A stretch of 64,000 nucleotides of DNA from JALZKA01 sp033856515 (GCA_033856515.1 JAWVEY010000047.1:83300-147299), one strand, 5' to 3'. Numbered from the stretch's first letter, positions 37,820 to 46,507 are shown. Program-made: numbers and translations. Notes: generated by a model from the letters alone, not told the origin.

Positions 37820-40429
37820 CTACTTCGCGATGAGCTTCGCGGTGTAGACCTGCGTCGAGTCCTCGCCGTCCGGGTCGGGCACGGTGCCCGTGGCCGTGAT
37901 CTCGGCCTTCATCTTCTCGGCCTTCTTCAGCTTCTTCATGCCCTTCTTCGAGAGCTTGCCCGTGAGCGTGTTCAAGTTGCCGATGGAGATGCCCGTCAGC
38001 GTCGCCTTGCCGAGCTTCGTGTTCCCGCTCTTCACGTCGAGCGTTACCTCGCAGTCGCCGTCGCTGCCGTCGGGGCACTCGGCGGTCACGCCTTCGAGCT
38101 CGTACTCGCGGCTCTTGGGGACCTTGATCTTGCCCAGGTCGGTCGGGCCTTCGAACAGGACCTTGAGCGGGTCGCAGTCGAGGCGGAGGTCCACGTCGGT
38201 AACGGGCGGCGGGATCTCGTAGACCTGGGTCTCGACGAAGTCCTGGTCGGGATCCTCGGGGTTCCGGCAGCCGTCCTTGGAGGCGCGGACGGTGTAGAAG
38301 CCCGCGATCACGTCCCAGCCGAAGTGCCCGCCGGAGTCGGTCGTGTCCGGATTGGTGCGGTTGGACGGCGACATGATGTCGCTGCCGTTGGGGACGAGTG
38401 AGAGGGCGCTGTCGGCGAAGTCCGAGCGAAAGAGCTGGACGGTCGCGCCGGCGATCGGCGTGCCGGGCGTGCCGTCGTCCTCGCGGACGAAGCCGCTGGG
38501 GTCGATGTAGATCGGGAACGGGTCCGTCTCCTCGGGAGGTAGGGGGCCGTCTCCGTCAGGGTCGATGTCGATGTCGATATCGGCTGGGCCGTGGTCGGGG
38601 TACTGCGGATCGACCGGGAAGTCGAATTCGCCATCGGTCGGATCCTCGGGGTCGGGCTCGGGCTCGTCCGGATCCTGGTCGACGTCCTCGGGCGGGTCGT
38701 CGTCATCGGGGTAGTCGATCTCGACGTCGACGTCGGCATCGATCGGAGCGTCGACTTCGATCACCCATGGCTCCTGCCAGTGGACGACCGGAACGCCGGC
38801 AGCGGTTGTGTAACGGAATCCCGGGCCGGTGAAGCTGGCGTTCGACGGTGGCATCGCCGGCGGCTTGAGGACCACGTCTTGACCCGACGTTTCGTCCCCG
38901 CTCGTCACCACCGAGCTGGTCGACCGAGTGACGGGGATCGCCTGGCTGCCCGCGGGCGGGTAACCCCTGACGTAGTAGCTCCCCTGCTCCAGCCCCACGA
39001 ACGTGTATTGACCGCTCCCATCGGCGACCGTCGTCCGGCAGTCCGTCGGCGCCTCGAGCGTTCCGAGACAAGCCTGGACGCGGGCTCCGCCGAGCGCAGT
39101 GCCGGGCGGGAAGGGGCCAACGTAGATGGTCCCCGAGAGTGAGCCGAGAAGCTGGCTTCTGGCGCTCTCGGTTTCGCCACCGACCGCTGTGGCCGTGACG
39201 CGGACCCGGAGCTGCTTGCCGAAGTCGGCCGCCAATGCCTGGTACGACGCGCTGGTTGCGCCACCGATCTCGGCGCAGGTGTCGGCGTCGCAGCGGAGCC
39301 ACTGGTAAGTGAACGGAACGTTCGAGTCGCGGTTCTCCCAGGTCCCGGGGTCGGCGTTGTAGGTGACGCCGGGCTGCGGGTTGCCCTCGTCGCCCGAGAC
39401 GGATGGGATGGCGGTGTTGATCGGGACGGTCCCGACCGCGCACCCGTCGGGCATCGTCGTCAGGCGTGTGGCAACCGGCCACGAGGTGGCGTCATAGAAG
39501 CAGAGGTACTCGATCTCATTCAGGGGCTCGTGCCAACCGCCGAGGGGGCCGGGGCCGTCCGGATCGGGGCGCACGAGGGTCACGCCCGAGAGGTTCGAGT
39601 TCGAGCCGCCGTCGTTGTCCGTGACGACGGTTGCCGGGCTCGTGTTCGACGCGTCGCGGATGATCATCAGGCCGGAGCTGTCACCCGGCGCGTTGAGCGC
39701 GACCCATTCGTTGTTCCAGTCCGTGTGAAAAGCGGGCCCGGAACTGCTCGTTGTGATCAGCGTGCTCTCGGCAGCGTTCGGGTAGATGACCTCGGAATAC
39801 GTGAAGTACGAGAGGCGTGGCACGTATGCGCGCAGGCCGTGAGTGCCGTTGAAAGTCGAGTGCCCGGGGCCGAACTCCCATCTGCGGTCTACCCGGATCA
39901 CATTCCGCTTGGCCGCAGACTCGAAGAACGTGTAGCGCGAGCGGACGGGGAGCGGAGGCTCGGCGGGGTTGCTGCTCACGCACGGTTGTGGCGCGACCGT
40001 TTCGATCTTCACCGTGCGCTCGCCGATGGGTTCCCAGTCGCCCACGCTGCCGGCCATCACGGGCGCCGGCGAGCCGCCGTCGTGGTCGGCATACGACTGG
40101 CCCCAGAAGTGCCCCGGTCCGGTTCCCGTCGGGCAGAATCCCGCGAGGCCCGGGGCCGTCACATTCGGGCGGAGGGTCCCGCCTGAGTCTCTCCAGCGGA
40201 GGGTGTCGACACGCTCCGTGTTCCCATCGCCGCTCTCGACTCCGAGGTCGTTGCCGAAGTTGAGCTCGAAGTTGGGGGTCGTGACCGTATTGACGCCAGG
40301 GTTCAGGGTGACCGCCGCCGATGCATTTGCCGGGATCGCGAACGCGATGCCGAGTGCGATTGCCCACGCGCCTCTGAGCCCCGCGATCCTGCGGGCTGCA
40401 GCTGGTAGCTCCCTCCGATGCCCCCTCAT
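37820..40429 (-). CDS. Large secreted protein with Ig/SdrB-like modules and acidic linker
   Basis: 869 residues. Signal peptide LRGAWAIALGIAFAIPANAS. N-terminal ~330 residues: a beta-sandwich of unknown type. Then an Ig-like module (TYQWLRCDADTCAEIGGATS), a CarboxypepD_reg/SdrB-like module (GSGQYTFVGLEQGSYYVRGY), a striking Asp/Pro/Glu linker of about 90 residues (IDADVDVEIDYPDDDDPPED onwards), a second regulatory-like fold (TDSGGHFGWDVIAGFYTVRA) and a Lys-rich C-terminal beta domain. No wall-sorting motif. ATG 40429 is supported by TACGTT 9 nt upstream; the in-frame GTG 40447 would lie upstream of that box. Confidence 0.75.
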   Translation of the reverse strand: MRGHRRELPAAARRIAGLRGAWAIALGIAFAIPANASAAVTLNPGVNTVTTPNFELNFGNDLGVESGDGNTERVDTLRWRDSGGTLRPNVTAPGLAGFCPTGTGPGHFWGQSYADHDGGSPAPVMAGSVGDWEPIGERTVKIETVAPQPCVSSNPAEPPLPVRSRYTFFESAAKRNVIRVDRRWEFGPGHSTFNGTHGLRAYVPRLSYFTYSEVIYPNAAESTLITTSSSGPAFHTDWNNEWVALNAPGDSSGLMIIRDASNTSPATVVTDNDGGSNSNLSGVTLVRPDPDGPGPLGGWHEPLNEIEYLCFYDATSWPVATRLTTMPDGCAVGTVPINTAIPSVSGDEGNPQPGVTYNADPGTWENRDSNVPFTYQWLRCDADTCAEIGGATSASYQALAADFGKQLRVRVTATAVGGETESARSQLLGSLSGTIYVGPFPPGTALGGARVQACLGTLEAPTDCRTTVADGSGQYTFVGLEQGSYYVRGYPPAGSQAIPVTRSTSSVVTSGDETSGQDVVLKPPAMPPSNASFTGPGFRYTTAAGVPVVHWQEPWVIEVDAPIDADVDVEIDYPDDDDPPEDVDQDPDEPEPDPEDPTDGEFDFPVDPQYPDHGPADIDIDIDPDGDGPLPPEETDPFPIYIDPSGFVREDDGTPGTPIAGATVQLFRSDFADSALSLVPNGSDIMSPSNRTNPDTTDSGGHFGWDVIAGFYTVRASKDGCRNPEDPDQDFVETQVYEIPPPVTDVDLRLDCDPLKVLFEGPTDLGKIKVPKSREYELEGVTAECPDGSDGDCEVTLDVKSGNTKLGKATLTGISIGNLNTLTGKLSKKGMKKLKKAEKMKAEITATGTVPDPDGEDSTQVYTAKLIAK

Positions 40430-40438
40430 GTTGACCGC

Positions 40439-40444
40439 AACGTA
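40439..40444 (-). promoter_or_regulatory. Candidate -10 box for the large secreted protein
   Basis: TACGTT on the minus strand, 9 nt before ATG 40429. Confidence 0.4.
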
Positions 40445-40529
40445 CACCCGATCTGCCGAAATAGCAACGAGTCAGGTTCACATGTCACACAACGACTCCC
40501 AAGGTGAAGTGAGCGTCCGATTCCGTCAT

Positions 40530-40535
40530 TACCTT
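40530..40535 (+). promoter_or_regulatory. Candidate -10 box for the YhaM-like gene
   Basis: TACCTT, 8 nt before ATG 40544. Confidence 0.4.
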
Positions 40536-40543
40536 GGCCCCAG

Positions 40544-41563
40544 ATGAACCCTCGACTTGCAGTTCAGCCCACGCTCGGCTCGCCGACGCCCGAACACGCG
40601 GCGCGCGTCTTCCTTTCTGACCTCTCCGACGGCGACGTCGTCGCCACCGCGTTCGCCGTCCGGGAGCGCAGCCGGCTCACCCGCCGGAACGGCGACGACT
40701 TCGTAAAGCTCATCCTCGGCGATCGCACCGGCACCGTCGAGGGCGTGGCCTGGGAGGCCGTCGACGAGTGCTTCGAGCGCTCGGAGCCCGGCGGCATCGT
40801 CTTCGTCGAGGGCCGCTTCTCGGTCCACGAGCGCTACGGGCCGAAGATCACGATCGAGGCGATTCGCGCCGCCACGGCGGGCGAGTACGCCGAGGGCGAC
40901 CTGGTCGAGAGCTCACCCGTTCCCGCCGACCTTCTCGAGACTGACCTGCGCGACCTCCTCGCGACCATCCGAGACCCACAGCTGGCTGAGCTCCTCGGCC
41001 GCTTCTTCGGTGCCGGGACCGACAGCTGGGAGCGCTTCCGAGTCGCGCCGGCGGCGAAGTTCTACCACCAGGCCTACGCCCACGGATTGCTCGAGCACGC
41101 GCTCTCGGTCGCCCAGGCCGTCAGCGCCGCAGCGGCTGCTTTCCCCGGCATCGATCGCGACCTCGCGGTCACCGGCGCTCTCCTCCACGACATCGGCAAG
41201 ACGCAGGCCTACAACGACGATCCCCTCGCGATCGATCTGACCGACGCGGGGCGTCTCCTCGGCGAGATCCCGATCGGCTACTACCTGGTGCGCCGCCAGA
41301 TCGAGTCGATCGAGGGCTTCGATCCCGAGCTTGCGAAGGCGGTGCTCCACATCATCCTCTCCCACCACGGCACCCACGAGATGGGCTCGCCCGTTGTGCC
41401 CGCCACGCGCGAGGCGACGCTCGTCCACATGATGGACAACCTCGGCGGCAAGCTCGGCAGCTTCGACCGGATCGAGCGCGAACTGGCCGAGGGCCAGAGC
41501 TGGTCCAAGTTCGACCGCGGGCTCGACTCGGCCGCGTACTTCCCCGCGCGCCGCGCGGCCTAG
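40544..41563 (+). CDS. YhaM-like 3'-5' exonuclease (OB-fold plus HD domain)
   Basis: 339 residues. N-terminal OB-fold nucleic-acid domain (about 25-115: FVKLILGDRTGTVEGVAWEA), then an HD metal-phosphohydrolase domain with HGLLEHALSVAQ, LLHDIGKTQAYN and LSHHGTHEMGSP. This arrangement is that of YhaM/Cbf1, a Mn-dependent exonuclease for RNA and DNA ends. It is the only gene of its operon; the next two genes are convergent. Confidence 0.87.
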   Translation: MNPRLAVQPTLGSPTPEHAARVFLSDLSDGDVVATAFAVRERSRLTRRNGDDFVKLILGDRTGTVEGVAWEAVDECFERSEPGGIVFVEGRFSVHERYGPKITIEAIRAATAGEYAEGDLVESSPVPADLLETDLRDLLATIRDPQLAELLGRFFGAGTDSWERFRVAPAAKFYHQAYAHGLLEHALSVAQAVSAAAAAFPGIDRDLAVTGALLHDIGKTQAYNDDPLAIDLTDAGRLLGEIPIGYYLVRRQIESIEGFDPELAKAVLHIILSHHGTHEMGSPVVPATREATLVHMMDNLGGKLGSFDRIERELAEGQSWSKFDRGLDSAAYFPARRAA

Positions 41564-41567
41564 CCCG

Positions 41568-41879
41568 CTAGGGGCCGAACTTCTCGGCGCAGCGCTGAAG
41601 CTTGTCGACGTCCTGATCCGCCGTGGAGACACACGCGAGGAGCTTGTTCGCGTCTTTCTGATTCTCAGGCTTCTGGATCGTCACACCCGCGTCCTGGGCC
41701 TCGTCGAACGCGTCGTCGAACGAGTCGAAGCTGCCCGAGATCGATTCGTTCACGCTGTCCGTGATGTCCTTGGTGGTGTCAAGCGCGGGCTTGACGAAGA
41801 ACAGATAGACAGCCCCGAGGATCACGACCGTCGTGACGATCTTGATGATCGGGTTGATGACTGTGCTGGCGCCGAGCAT
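41568..41879 (-). CDS. Membrane-anchored protein A (103 residues), paralogue of 41905
   Basis: One N-terminal membrane helix (IIKIVTTVVILGAVYLFFVK) followed by an acidic, helical outer or cytoplasmic part with two Cys (LACVSTADQDVDKLQRCAEK). The opening NPIIKIVTTV and VKPALDTTKDIT is nearly identical to the next gene, so the two arose by duplication. Function unknown. TAGTCT lies 9 nt before ATG 41879. Confidence 0.65.
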   Translation of the reverse strand: MLGASTVINPIIKIVTTVVILGAVYLFFVKPALDTTKDITDSVNESISGSFDSFDDAFDEAQDAGVTIQKPENQKDANKLLACVSTADQDVDKLQRCAEKFGP

Positions 41880-41888
41880 GGTTCGCGC

Positions 41889-41894
41889 AGACTA
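41889..41894 (-). promoter_or_regulatory. Candidate -10 box for membrane protein A
   Basis: TAGTCT on the minus strand, 9 nt before ATG 41879, within the 25-bp spacer between the two paralogues. Confidence 0.35.
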
Positions 41895-41904
41895 AATGAT
41901 CGAG

Positions 41905-42414
41905 CTACCCGAAAAGGAGCCGGTCGGCCAAGTCGCGGCACCGCTGGAGATCGCGGACGCTGAACCCGGCGTTTTCGACGCACTGTTCGACCTGTGCGGC
42001 AGCCGCGGTGCTGCCCTGGGCGCTCAGGCTGTCGGCGTATGAGAGCGAGAAGTTGCGGGGGGACTGCCCTTCCGTGATGAGCTCGTGCCCGAACTCGGCG
42101 CACTGTTCCATCGCCTTCGCGTCCTTGTCGGCCTCGCGAACGCAGTTGGTCACCTCGCGAGCCGCTTCGGGCCACTGTGTGCGGAGGCTCGAGGCGAAAG
42201 AATCGGCCTGGGACTTGTTGGAGTTGAGGCTGGCCTGCTCGCTCGCCTTATCGGCGTCGCTGAACGCCTGCTGGGTCGATCGCGACACGTCGGCTGTGAT
42301 GTCCTCGGTCGTATCCAGGACCGGCTTGACGATGAAGATGTAGATCGCGCCGAGGATCGCCACCGTAGTGACGATCTTCAGGATCGGATTGATGATGGTT
42401 CCTGCGCCGATCAT
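41905..42414 (-). CDS. Membrane-anchored protein B (169 residues)
   Basis: Single N-terminal membrane helix (ILKIVTTVAILGAIYIFIVK) followed by VKPVLDTTEDIT, shared with its 103-residue neighbour. The rest is helical, Ser/Ala/Gln/Asp-rich, with four Cys in the second half (VTNCVREAD, MEQCAEFG, VEQCVENAG, LQRCRDLA). No family recognised. A TTTA-loop hairpin element (42427-42449) begins 12 bp upstream of ATG 42414. Confidence 0.65.
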   Translation of the reverse strand: MIGAGTIINPILKIVTTVAILGAIYIFIVKPVLDTTEDITADVSRSTQQAFSDADKASEQASLNSNKSQADSFASSLRTQWPEAAREVTNCVREADKDAKAMEQCAEFGHELITEGQSPRNFSLSYADSLSAQGSTAAAAQVEQCVENAGFSVRDLQRCRDLADRLLFG

Positions 42415-42426
42415 TTTCTTTGGTGG

Positions 42427-42449
42427 GCAGCTTTAGCTGCGATAGCAGC
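42427..42449. promoter_or_regulatory. TTTA-loop hairpin element, copy C (three mutually complementary arms)
   Basis: GCAGC-TTTA-GCTGC-GATA-GCAGC: the middle arm can pair with either outer arm, giving two exclusive hairpins. It lies in the 172-bp divergent spacer before membrane protein B (minus) and the WYL gene (plus). Related elements occur at 48976 and 50001 in the rml operon. Confidence 0.5.
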
Positions 42450-42550
42450 AGGTGCCGGTAGTGGTGTCCCCTTCAGTCCGGCTTGCGGGTCCCGGCACTG
42501 TATCGCCTCAGGCGTGACGCAAACTGGGTGAAAATCGGTACGGCCTGCCT

Positions 42551-42561
42551 GGGTCAGACCC
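42551..42561. repeat. Family II palindrome, shortened (GGGTC-A-GACCC)
   Basis: 11-nt perfect core of the GGGGTC-A-GACCCC unit, 11 bp upstream of the -10 box of the WYL gene. Confidence 0.5.
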
Positions 42562-42572
42562 GTTCGCGCCAA

Positions 42573-42578
42573 TATCCT
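42573..42578 (+). promoter_or_regulatory. Candidate -10 box for the WYL gene
   Basis: TATCCT, 8 nt before ATG 42587. The PafBC fold regulates by binding promoters, so autoregulation is possible but no site is evident. Confidence 0.4.
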
Positions 42579-42586
42579 GAACGGTC

Positions 42587-44650
42587 ATGGCCAAGGACAC
42601 CGAAAAGCTGATCCGCCAGCTCTCACTGATCTCGTTCCTCATGGCCAACCGGCGCCCCGTCTCGGCGCTCGAGATCAAGCGCGAGGTCGAGGGCTACAGC
42701 TCGATGAACGAGGACGCGTTCGCCCGCCGCTTCTACGCGGACCGCGCCGAGCTCGAGAGCCTCGGCATCTCGCTGCAGGTCGAAAAGCCGGCCGAGGGAT
42801 TCTTCGAGGCCGAGCTCTACGCGCTCCCGCCTGAGAACTACTACCTGCACCCGATCGAGTTCACCGACGGCGAGCTGGCGGCGCTCAGGACGGCGCTCAG
42901 CCTCCTCGACGGCGAGTTCGCCTATGCGGAGCCTTTGCGCCTTGCGCTCCAGCAGGTCTCGTGGGGCCGGCCCAGCCCGCTCAACGAGGGCGAGGCAGTG
43001 CCGATCGACGTGCGCCTCTCCACCTCGGGTGGCGGCAAGGAGCTCTCGCAGCGCCTGGCCAAGATCGAGACCGCGATCTCGCGGCGCAAGCGGATCGAGT
43101 TCAGCTACTACACGATGCAGCGCGACGAGGTCTCGGACCGCAAGGTCGATCCGTACCACCTCGTCTTCCGCGACAGCCAGTTCTATTTGATCGGCTACTC
43201 GCACGAACGCGATGCTGTGCGCATCTTCCGCCTCAGCCGGATCAAGGGCAAGGTCTCCTACGCATCCAAGGCAGAGCACGACTTCTCACCGCCCGAGAAC
43301 TTCGACCGCCGCGACTACGCCTCGCGCGCCGAATGGCAGATGGGCGAGATCCAGGGCACGGCGCAGGTCTTCGTCCGCGAACGGATCGCCTGGCTGGTCG
43401 AGCGCGATTTCGGCAAGTACGGCTCGCTTCGCAAGGTGACCAAGGCGGACGGGGTCAAAGGCCGCGGCATGGTCTATGAGACGGAGTACGCCTCGATCCA
43501 GCAGCTCATCTCGTGGGTCCTGTCCTGGCGCGAGAACGCGCAGGCCCTCGCGCCGTCGGACGCTGCCACCGCCGGCGCCGAGCGCATGGAGCTTCTGCGC
43601 GACCGCCACCGCGGCGCATTTGAGGTCGCGTCCATTGTCGCGCGGCCTGTGCTCGAGGCCGACGGGCGCCCCAATCGCTCCGGCGGATCGCGAAGCCGCG
43701 GCGAGGCGGTCATCCGCCCCGAGCGCTTCGCACGGCTGGTCACGCTGGCCGGTCTCATGATCGGCGCCGCGCGCGAGAACACCACCCTGTCCGTTGCGCA
43801 CTGCTTGCGCGAGCTCAACATGGACATGTCGGAGCTGCGCGAGGACATCGACGTCCTGAACGTCGTCAACTTCGGTGGCGGCACGTACGTCCTCTACGCG
43901 GAGATCGTCGGCGATCAGATCGAGGTAGACCCCGACACCTACGGCGACAACTTCGACCGTCCCGCCCGCCTGCTTCCGCTCGAGGCCAAGGCGCTCGTGG
44001 CCGCGATCGACCTCTTCGGCGATCACCTGCCCCAGGCTGGCCTAGCTACGGCGCGCGGGAAGATCGTCAAGGCGCTCGGTCACGACCCGTCCGAGGAGGG
44101 CCTCGAGATCGCGCCCGGCCGCGACGACTCACATGTGGTCAGGACCGTCAACCAGGCCATCCACCTGAATCGGATCCTTGAGCTTCACTACTACAAGGAG
44201 AACGAGGACAAGTTCGTCGAGCGCCGCGTCGAGCCTTACCAGCTCGTGAACGGCCCGGAGGGCTGGTACCTCGGCTGCTACGACCTCGGCCCCTCCGATA
44301 CGCGCCACTTCCGCCTCGACCGGATGAAGGAGGCGAACATGACAGAGGAGGAGTTCGAGCCGCGCGAAGGCATCGACGAGCGCCTTGCCGACCAGGAATG
44401 GCTTGCGCACGGCGAGGTCTCCTCAGCCGGAGTCGCGCGAGTGTGGGTCGCGCCCGAACGCGCACGCTGGCTCCGCGAGGAACGCACCGTGGTCGAGGAG
44501 CTGGCCGACGACGCCGTCGTCGTTGAGGTCCCGTATGGCTCCAAGGAGTGGCTCGTCCGCGAGATCCTGAAGGGCGCGGGCGACCTGGTCGTCCTCGAGC
44601 CCGACGATGCGCGCGAGGCCGTCTTCGCGGCCGTCAAGGAAGCCGCCTAG
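42587..44650 (+). CDS. pafBC: Fused PafB-PafC WYL-domain transcription factor
   Basis: 687 residues with two full HTH-WYL units in one chain: residues ~1-330 (HTH KLIRQLSLISFLMANRRPVS, WYL core KVDPYHLVFRDSQFYLIGYS) and ~355-687 (ERFARLVTLAGLMIGAAREN, then VEPYQLVNGPEGWYLGCYDL). In mycobacteria separate PafB and PafC form a heterodimer that activates the RecA-independent DNA damage response; a natural fusion keeps 1:1 stoichiometry. It lies here without proteasome genes next to it. The linker ASIVARPVLEADGRPNRSGG is probably flexible. Confidence 0.9.
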   Translation: MAKDTEKLIRQLSLISFLMANRRPVSALEIKREVEGYSSMNEDAFARRFYADRAELESLGISLQVEKPAEGFFEAELYALPPENYYLHPIEFTDGELAALRTALSLLDGEFAYAEPLRLALQQVSWGRPSPLNEGEAVPIDVRLSTSGGGKELSQRLAKIETAISRRKRIEFSYYTMQRDEVSDRKVDPYHLVFRDSQFYLIGYSHERDAVRIFRLSRIKGKVSYASKAEHDFSPPENFDRRDYASRAEWQMGEIQGTAQVFVRERIAWLVERDFGKYGSLRKVTKADGVKGRGMVYETEYASIQQLISWVLSWRENAQALAPSDAATAGAERMELLRDRHRGAFEVASIVARPVLEADGRPNRSGGSRSRGEAVIRPERFARLVTLAGLMIGAARENTTLSVAHCLRELNMDMSELREDIDVLNVVNFGGGTYVLYAEIVGDQIEVDPDTYGDNFDRPARLLPLEAKALVAAIDLFGDHLPQAGLATARGKIVKALGHDPSEEGLEIAPGRDDSHVVRTVNQAIHLNRILELHYYKENEDKFVERRVEPYQLVNGPEGWYLGCYDLGPSDTRHFRLDRMKEANMTEEEFEPREGIDERLADQEWLAHGEVSSAGVARVWVAPERARWLREERTVVEELADDAVVVEVPYGSKEWLVREILKGAGDLVVLEPDDAREAVFAAVKEAA

Positions 44651-44657
44651 CCTGACC

Positions 44658-45446
44658 GTGGCCGTCGCCGAGCCTGCTCCGAGCGGCGCGGACTTCGCTC
44701 GCATCCGGGCGAACAACCCGAGCCCGATGACGCTTTCGGGCACCAACACCTATGTCGTCGGGCGCGACCCCGCGTGGGTGATCGACCCCGGGCCGGACGA
44801 TGACGCCCACATTGAGGCCGTGCGCGCCGAGGGCGAGGCGCGCGGGGGCATCGGCGGCGTCCTACTGACTCACTCCCACGCGGACCATTCGGCGGGAGTC
44901 GAGAGCCTCGGGGCGCCGCTCCTGTGGGGTGCCGTGAGCTCGTGGGACGAGATGAACTGGCAGCCCGATCCGGAGCGCCGCCCCGCGAATGATGCTCCGC
45001 CCGAGTTCGAGGTCGTCCCGACGCCAGGCCACGCGGCCGACCACGCCGCGTTCGTGTGGGGCGACGTCTGCTTCTGCGGCGACATCATCCTCGGCGAGGG
45101 CTCGACGATCGTGCCCCCCGAGGCGTTCGGCGGCTCGCTCTCGGACTACCTCGCCTCCCTAAAGCGCCTGCGTGAACTCGACGCGTCGCTCTTCGCGCCC
45201 GGCCACGGGGAGTGGATCACCGACCCGCGGGCGAAGATCGACGAGTACATCGCGCATCGCGCGGCTCGCGAGCAAACGCTCCTTGTGGCCATCAACAGTG
45301 GAGAGCGCTCGCGCAAGGCGCTGCTCGACGACACGTGGCACGACGTGCCCGAGGTGCTCCGGGGAGCCGCCGCGCTGGCGATGCAGGCGCACCTCGAGAA
45401 GCTCGAGGCCGAGGGCCTGGTCGACACGGCCGCCCTGGAGAACTAG
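44658..45446 (+). CDS. Metallo-beta-lactamase-fold hydrolase (LACTB2-like)
   Basis: 262 residues. Metal motifs THSHADHSAG, TPGHAADH, CGDIILG and APGHGEW are complete for a binuclear zinc site. The N-terminus NNPSPMTLSGTNTYVVG is characteristic of the LACTB2/glyoxalase-II-like branch, whose members hydrolyse esters or single-stranded RNA. A C-terminal winged-helix-like region (VPEVLRGAAALAMQAHLEKL) fits LACTB2. GTG 44658 was chosen; the frame extends upstream into the pafBC gene. Spacer 7 bp, so co-transcription is likely. Confidence 0.85.
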   Translation: MAVAEPAPSGADFARIRANNPSPMTLSGTNTYVVGRDPAWVIDPGPDDDAHIEAVRAEGEARGGIGGVLLTHSHADHSAGVESLGAPLLWGAVSSWDEMNWQPDPERRPANDAPPEFEVVPTPGHAADHAAFVWGDVCFCGDIILGEGSTIVPPEAFGGSLSDYLASLKRLRELDASLFAPGHGEWITDPRAKIDEYIAHRAAREQTLLVAINSGERSRKALLDDTWHDVPEVLRGAAALAMQAHLEKLEAEGLVDTAALEN

Positions 45447-45450
45447 GCCG

Positions 45451-45456
45451 TAGGGT
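45451..45456 (+). promoter_or_regulatory. Candidate -10 box for the SnoaL-like gene
   Basis: TAGGGT, 7 nt before GTG 45464, in the 17-bp spacer after the hydrolase. Confidence 0.4.
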
Positions 45457-45463
45457 TCGACCG

Positions 45464-45871
45464 GTGAGCGTGGAGCGAACCAAAGTCGTCGAGGCGTTCT
45501 TCGCCGCATGGAACCGCCAGGATCTCGCAGCAGCGCTTGAGATTGCGGATGAAGACTTCGAATACGTCAATCCTCCGAACGCCGTCGAGCCGGGGACTCG
45601 CCGAGGAGCCGACGGGATCACCACGGTGATGACCAAGCAGTGGGAGGCCCTGGGGGATGGTGCATTGCTCGAAGTCGATCGGATGCACCATCTCGAGGAT
45701 CATGTGATTGCCGAAACCCGGCTCTCCAGGGGAATGCCGGAAAGCAGTGCGCGGGTCGAGGTCAAAGCGGTCCTGCGTTGCACGTTCGACGGCGACCGCT
45801 TCATCCGCATGGAGGTCCTCGGCACCGGACCGACGTTCGACGAGGGGCTCGCCGAGGCGGGCGTCGGCTAG
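45464..45871 (+). CDS. SnoaL-like (NTF2-fold) protein
   Basis: 135 residues. Typical pattern TKVVEAFFAAWNRQDLAAAL, then DFEYVNPPNAVEPGTRRGAD, and an end strand with DGDRFIRMEVL. Often small isomerases or binding proteins; no catalytic assignment possible. GTG start is supported by the -10 box. Its TAG stop shares CTAG (45868-45871) with the convergent calcium-repeat gene. Confidence 0.72.
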   Translation: MSVERTKVVEAFFAAWNRQDLAAALEIADEDFEYVNPPNAVEPGTRRGADGITTVMTKQWEALGDGALLEVDRMHHLEDHVIAETRLSRGMPESSARVEVKAVLRCTFDGDRFIRMEVLGTGPTFDEGLAEAGVG

Positions 45872-46482
45872 GTCAGCTTCTCGCAGCCGGAGACGTCGTC
45901 CTTCGAGTCGACGTCAGCCTTGTCTTCGCCGGGACCGCACTTCACGGTGTCCTTCTTGCCGTCGTCAGCCTTGACTACGTCGTCATCGGCGCCGGCATTG
46001 ATGTTGTCGAACCCCTTGTGGCCGCGGATGGTGTCATCGCCAGCGCCCCCCTTGAGGAGGGAATCGGTGGCCTTCGGAACCTTCCCGAAGGCGCCTTCCT
46101 CGTCAGGCGGAACTCCTTTGCCGTCAAGGCGAACAGAGTCGTCGCCGGCGCCTAGGCTCGTCTCGACGCTCGTAATGGCGCCGACGTCGACGGTGCAGGA
46201 GTTAGACGACGCAGGTCCCCCTTCCGAGGAAACGTTCCGGCTGAAGAAGTTGTCTTGGTCGGCGTTGCCCGGCGGCGGCCCGGTTCCCGTCTGGAAGTGG
46301 TAGCCGAAGGAGATGTTGTCGCCCGGCTCGAACCAGTGATCCGAGAAGATGGTGCCCGGACCGCAGCCGTGGTTGCCGCCGCGGCGCTCGGAGGAGCCGT
46401 CGCTGATCGCCGGAACCACGCAACACGCTGCGACCGCGCACACCGCCAGCGCTCCTGCCCCCGCGAAGAACCTTCCCTGCAT
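45868..46482 (-). CDS. Secreted protein with calcium-repeat C-terminus, 204 residues
   Basis: Signal peptide FFAGAGALAVCAVAACCVVP. N-terminal half unassigned; the C-terminal half contains Asp/Gly repeats of calcium type (LKGGAGDDTIRGHKGFDNIN, AGADDDVVKADDGKKDTVKC) and ends GPGEDKADVDSKDDVSGCEK. Related in style to, but shorter than, the 354-residue trio, and lacking their DGCFDE-CEYGS ends. TACGCT lies 6 nt before ATG 46482. Confidence 0.7.
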   Translation of the reverse strand: MQGRFFAGAGALAVCAVAACCVVPAISDGSSERRGGNHGCGPGTIFSDHWFEPGDNISFGYHFQTGTGPPPGNADQDNFFSRNVSSEGGPASSNSCTVDVGAITSVETSLGAGDDSVRLDGKGVPPDEEGAFGKVPKATDSLLKGGAGDDTIRGHKGFDNINAGADDDVVKADDGKKDTVKCGPGEDKADVDSKDDVSGCEKLT

Positions 46483-46488
46483 GGCCTC

Positions 46489-46494
46489 AGCGTA
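46489..46494 (-). promoter_or_regulatory. Candidate -10 box for the 204-residue secreted protein
   Basis: TACGCT on the minus strand, 6 nt before ATG 46482. The divergent PPOX promoter begins only 14 bp away. Confidence 0.45.
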
Positions 46495-46507
46495 AAGCCT
46501 GGCGCTC

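Noticed and set aside
37877..37889. GGGCACGGTGCCC, a 13-nt palindrome resembling family I
   Set aside because: Lies in the Lys-rich end of a coding gene, has a G centre rather than A/T and different arms; probably chance.
44607..44657. ATG 44607 as start of the metallo-beta-lactamase-fold gene
   Set aside because: Would overlap the pafBC C-terminus by 44 bp and adds an Arg/Ser-rich tail absent from the fold; GTG 44658 is preferred.
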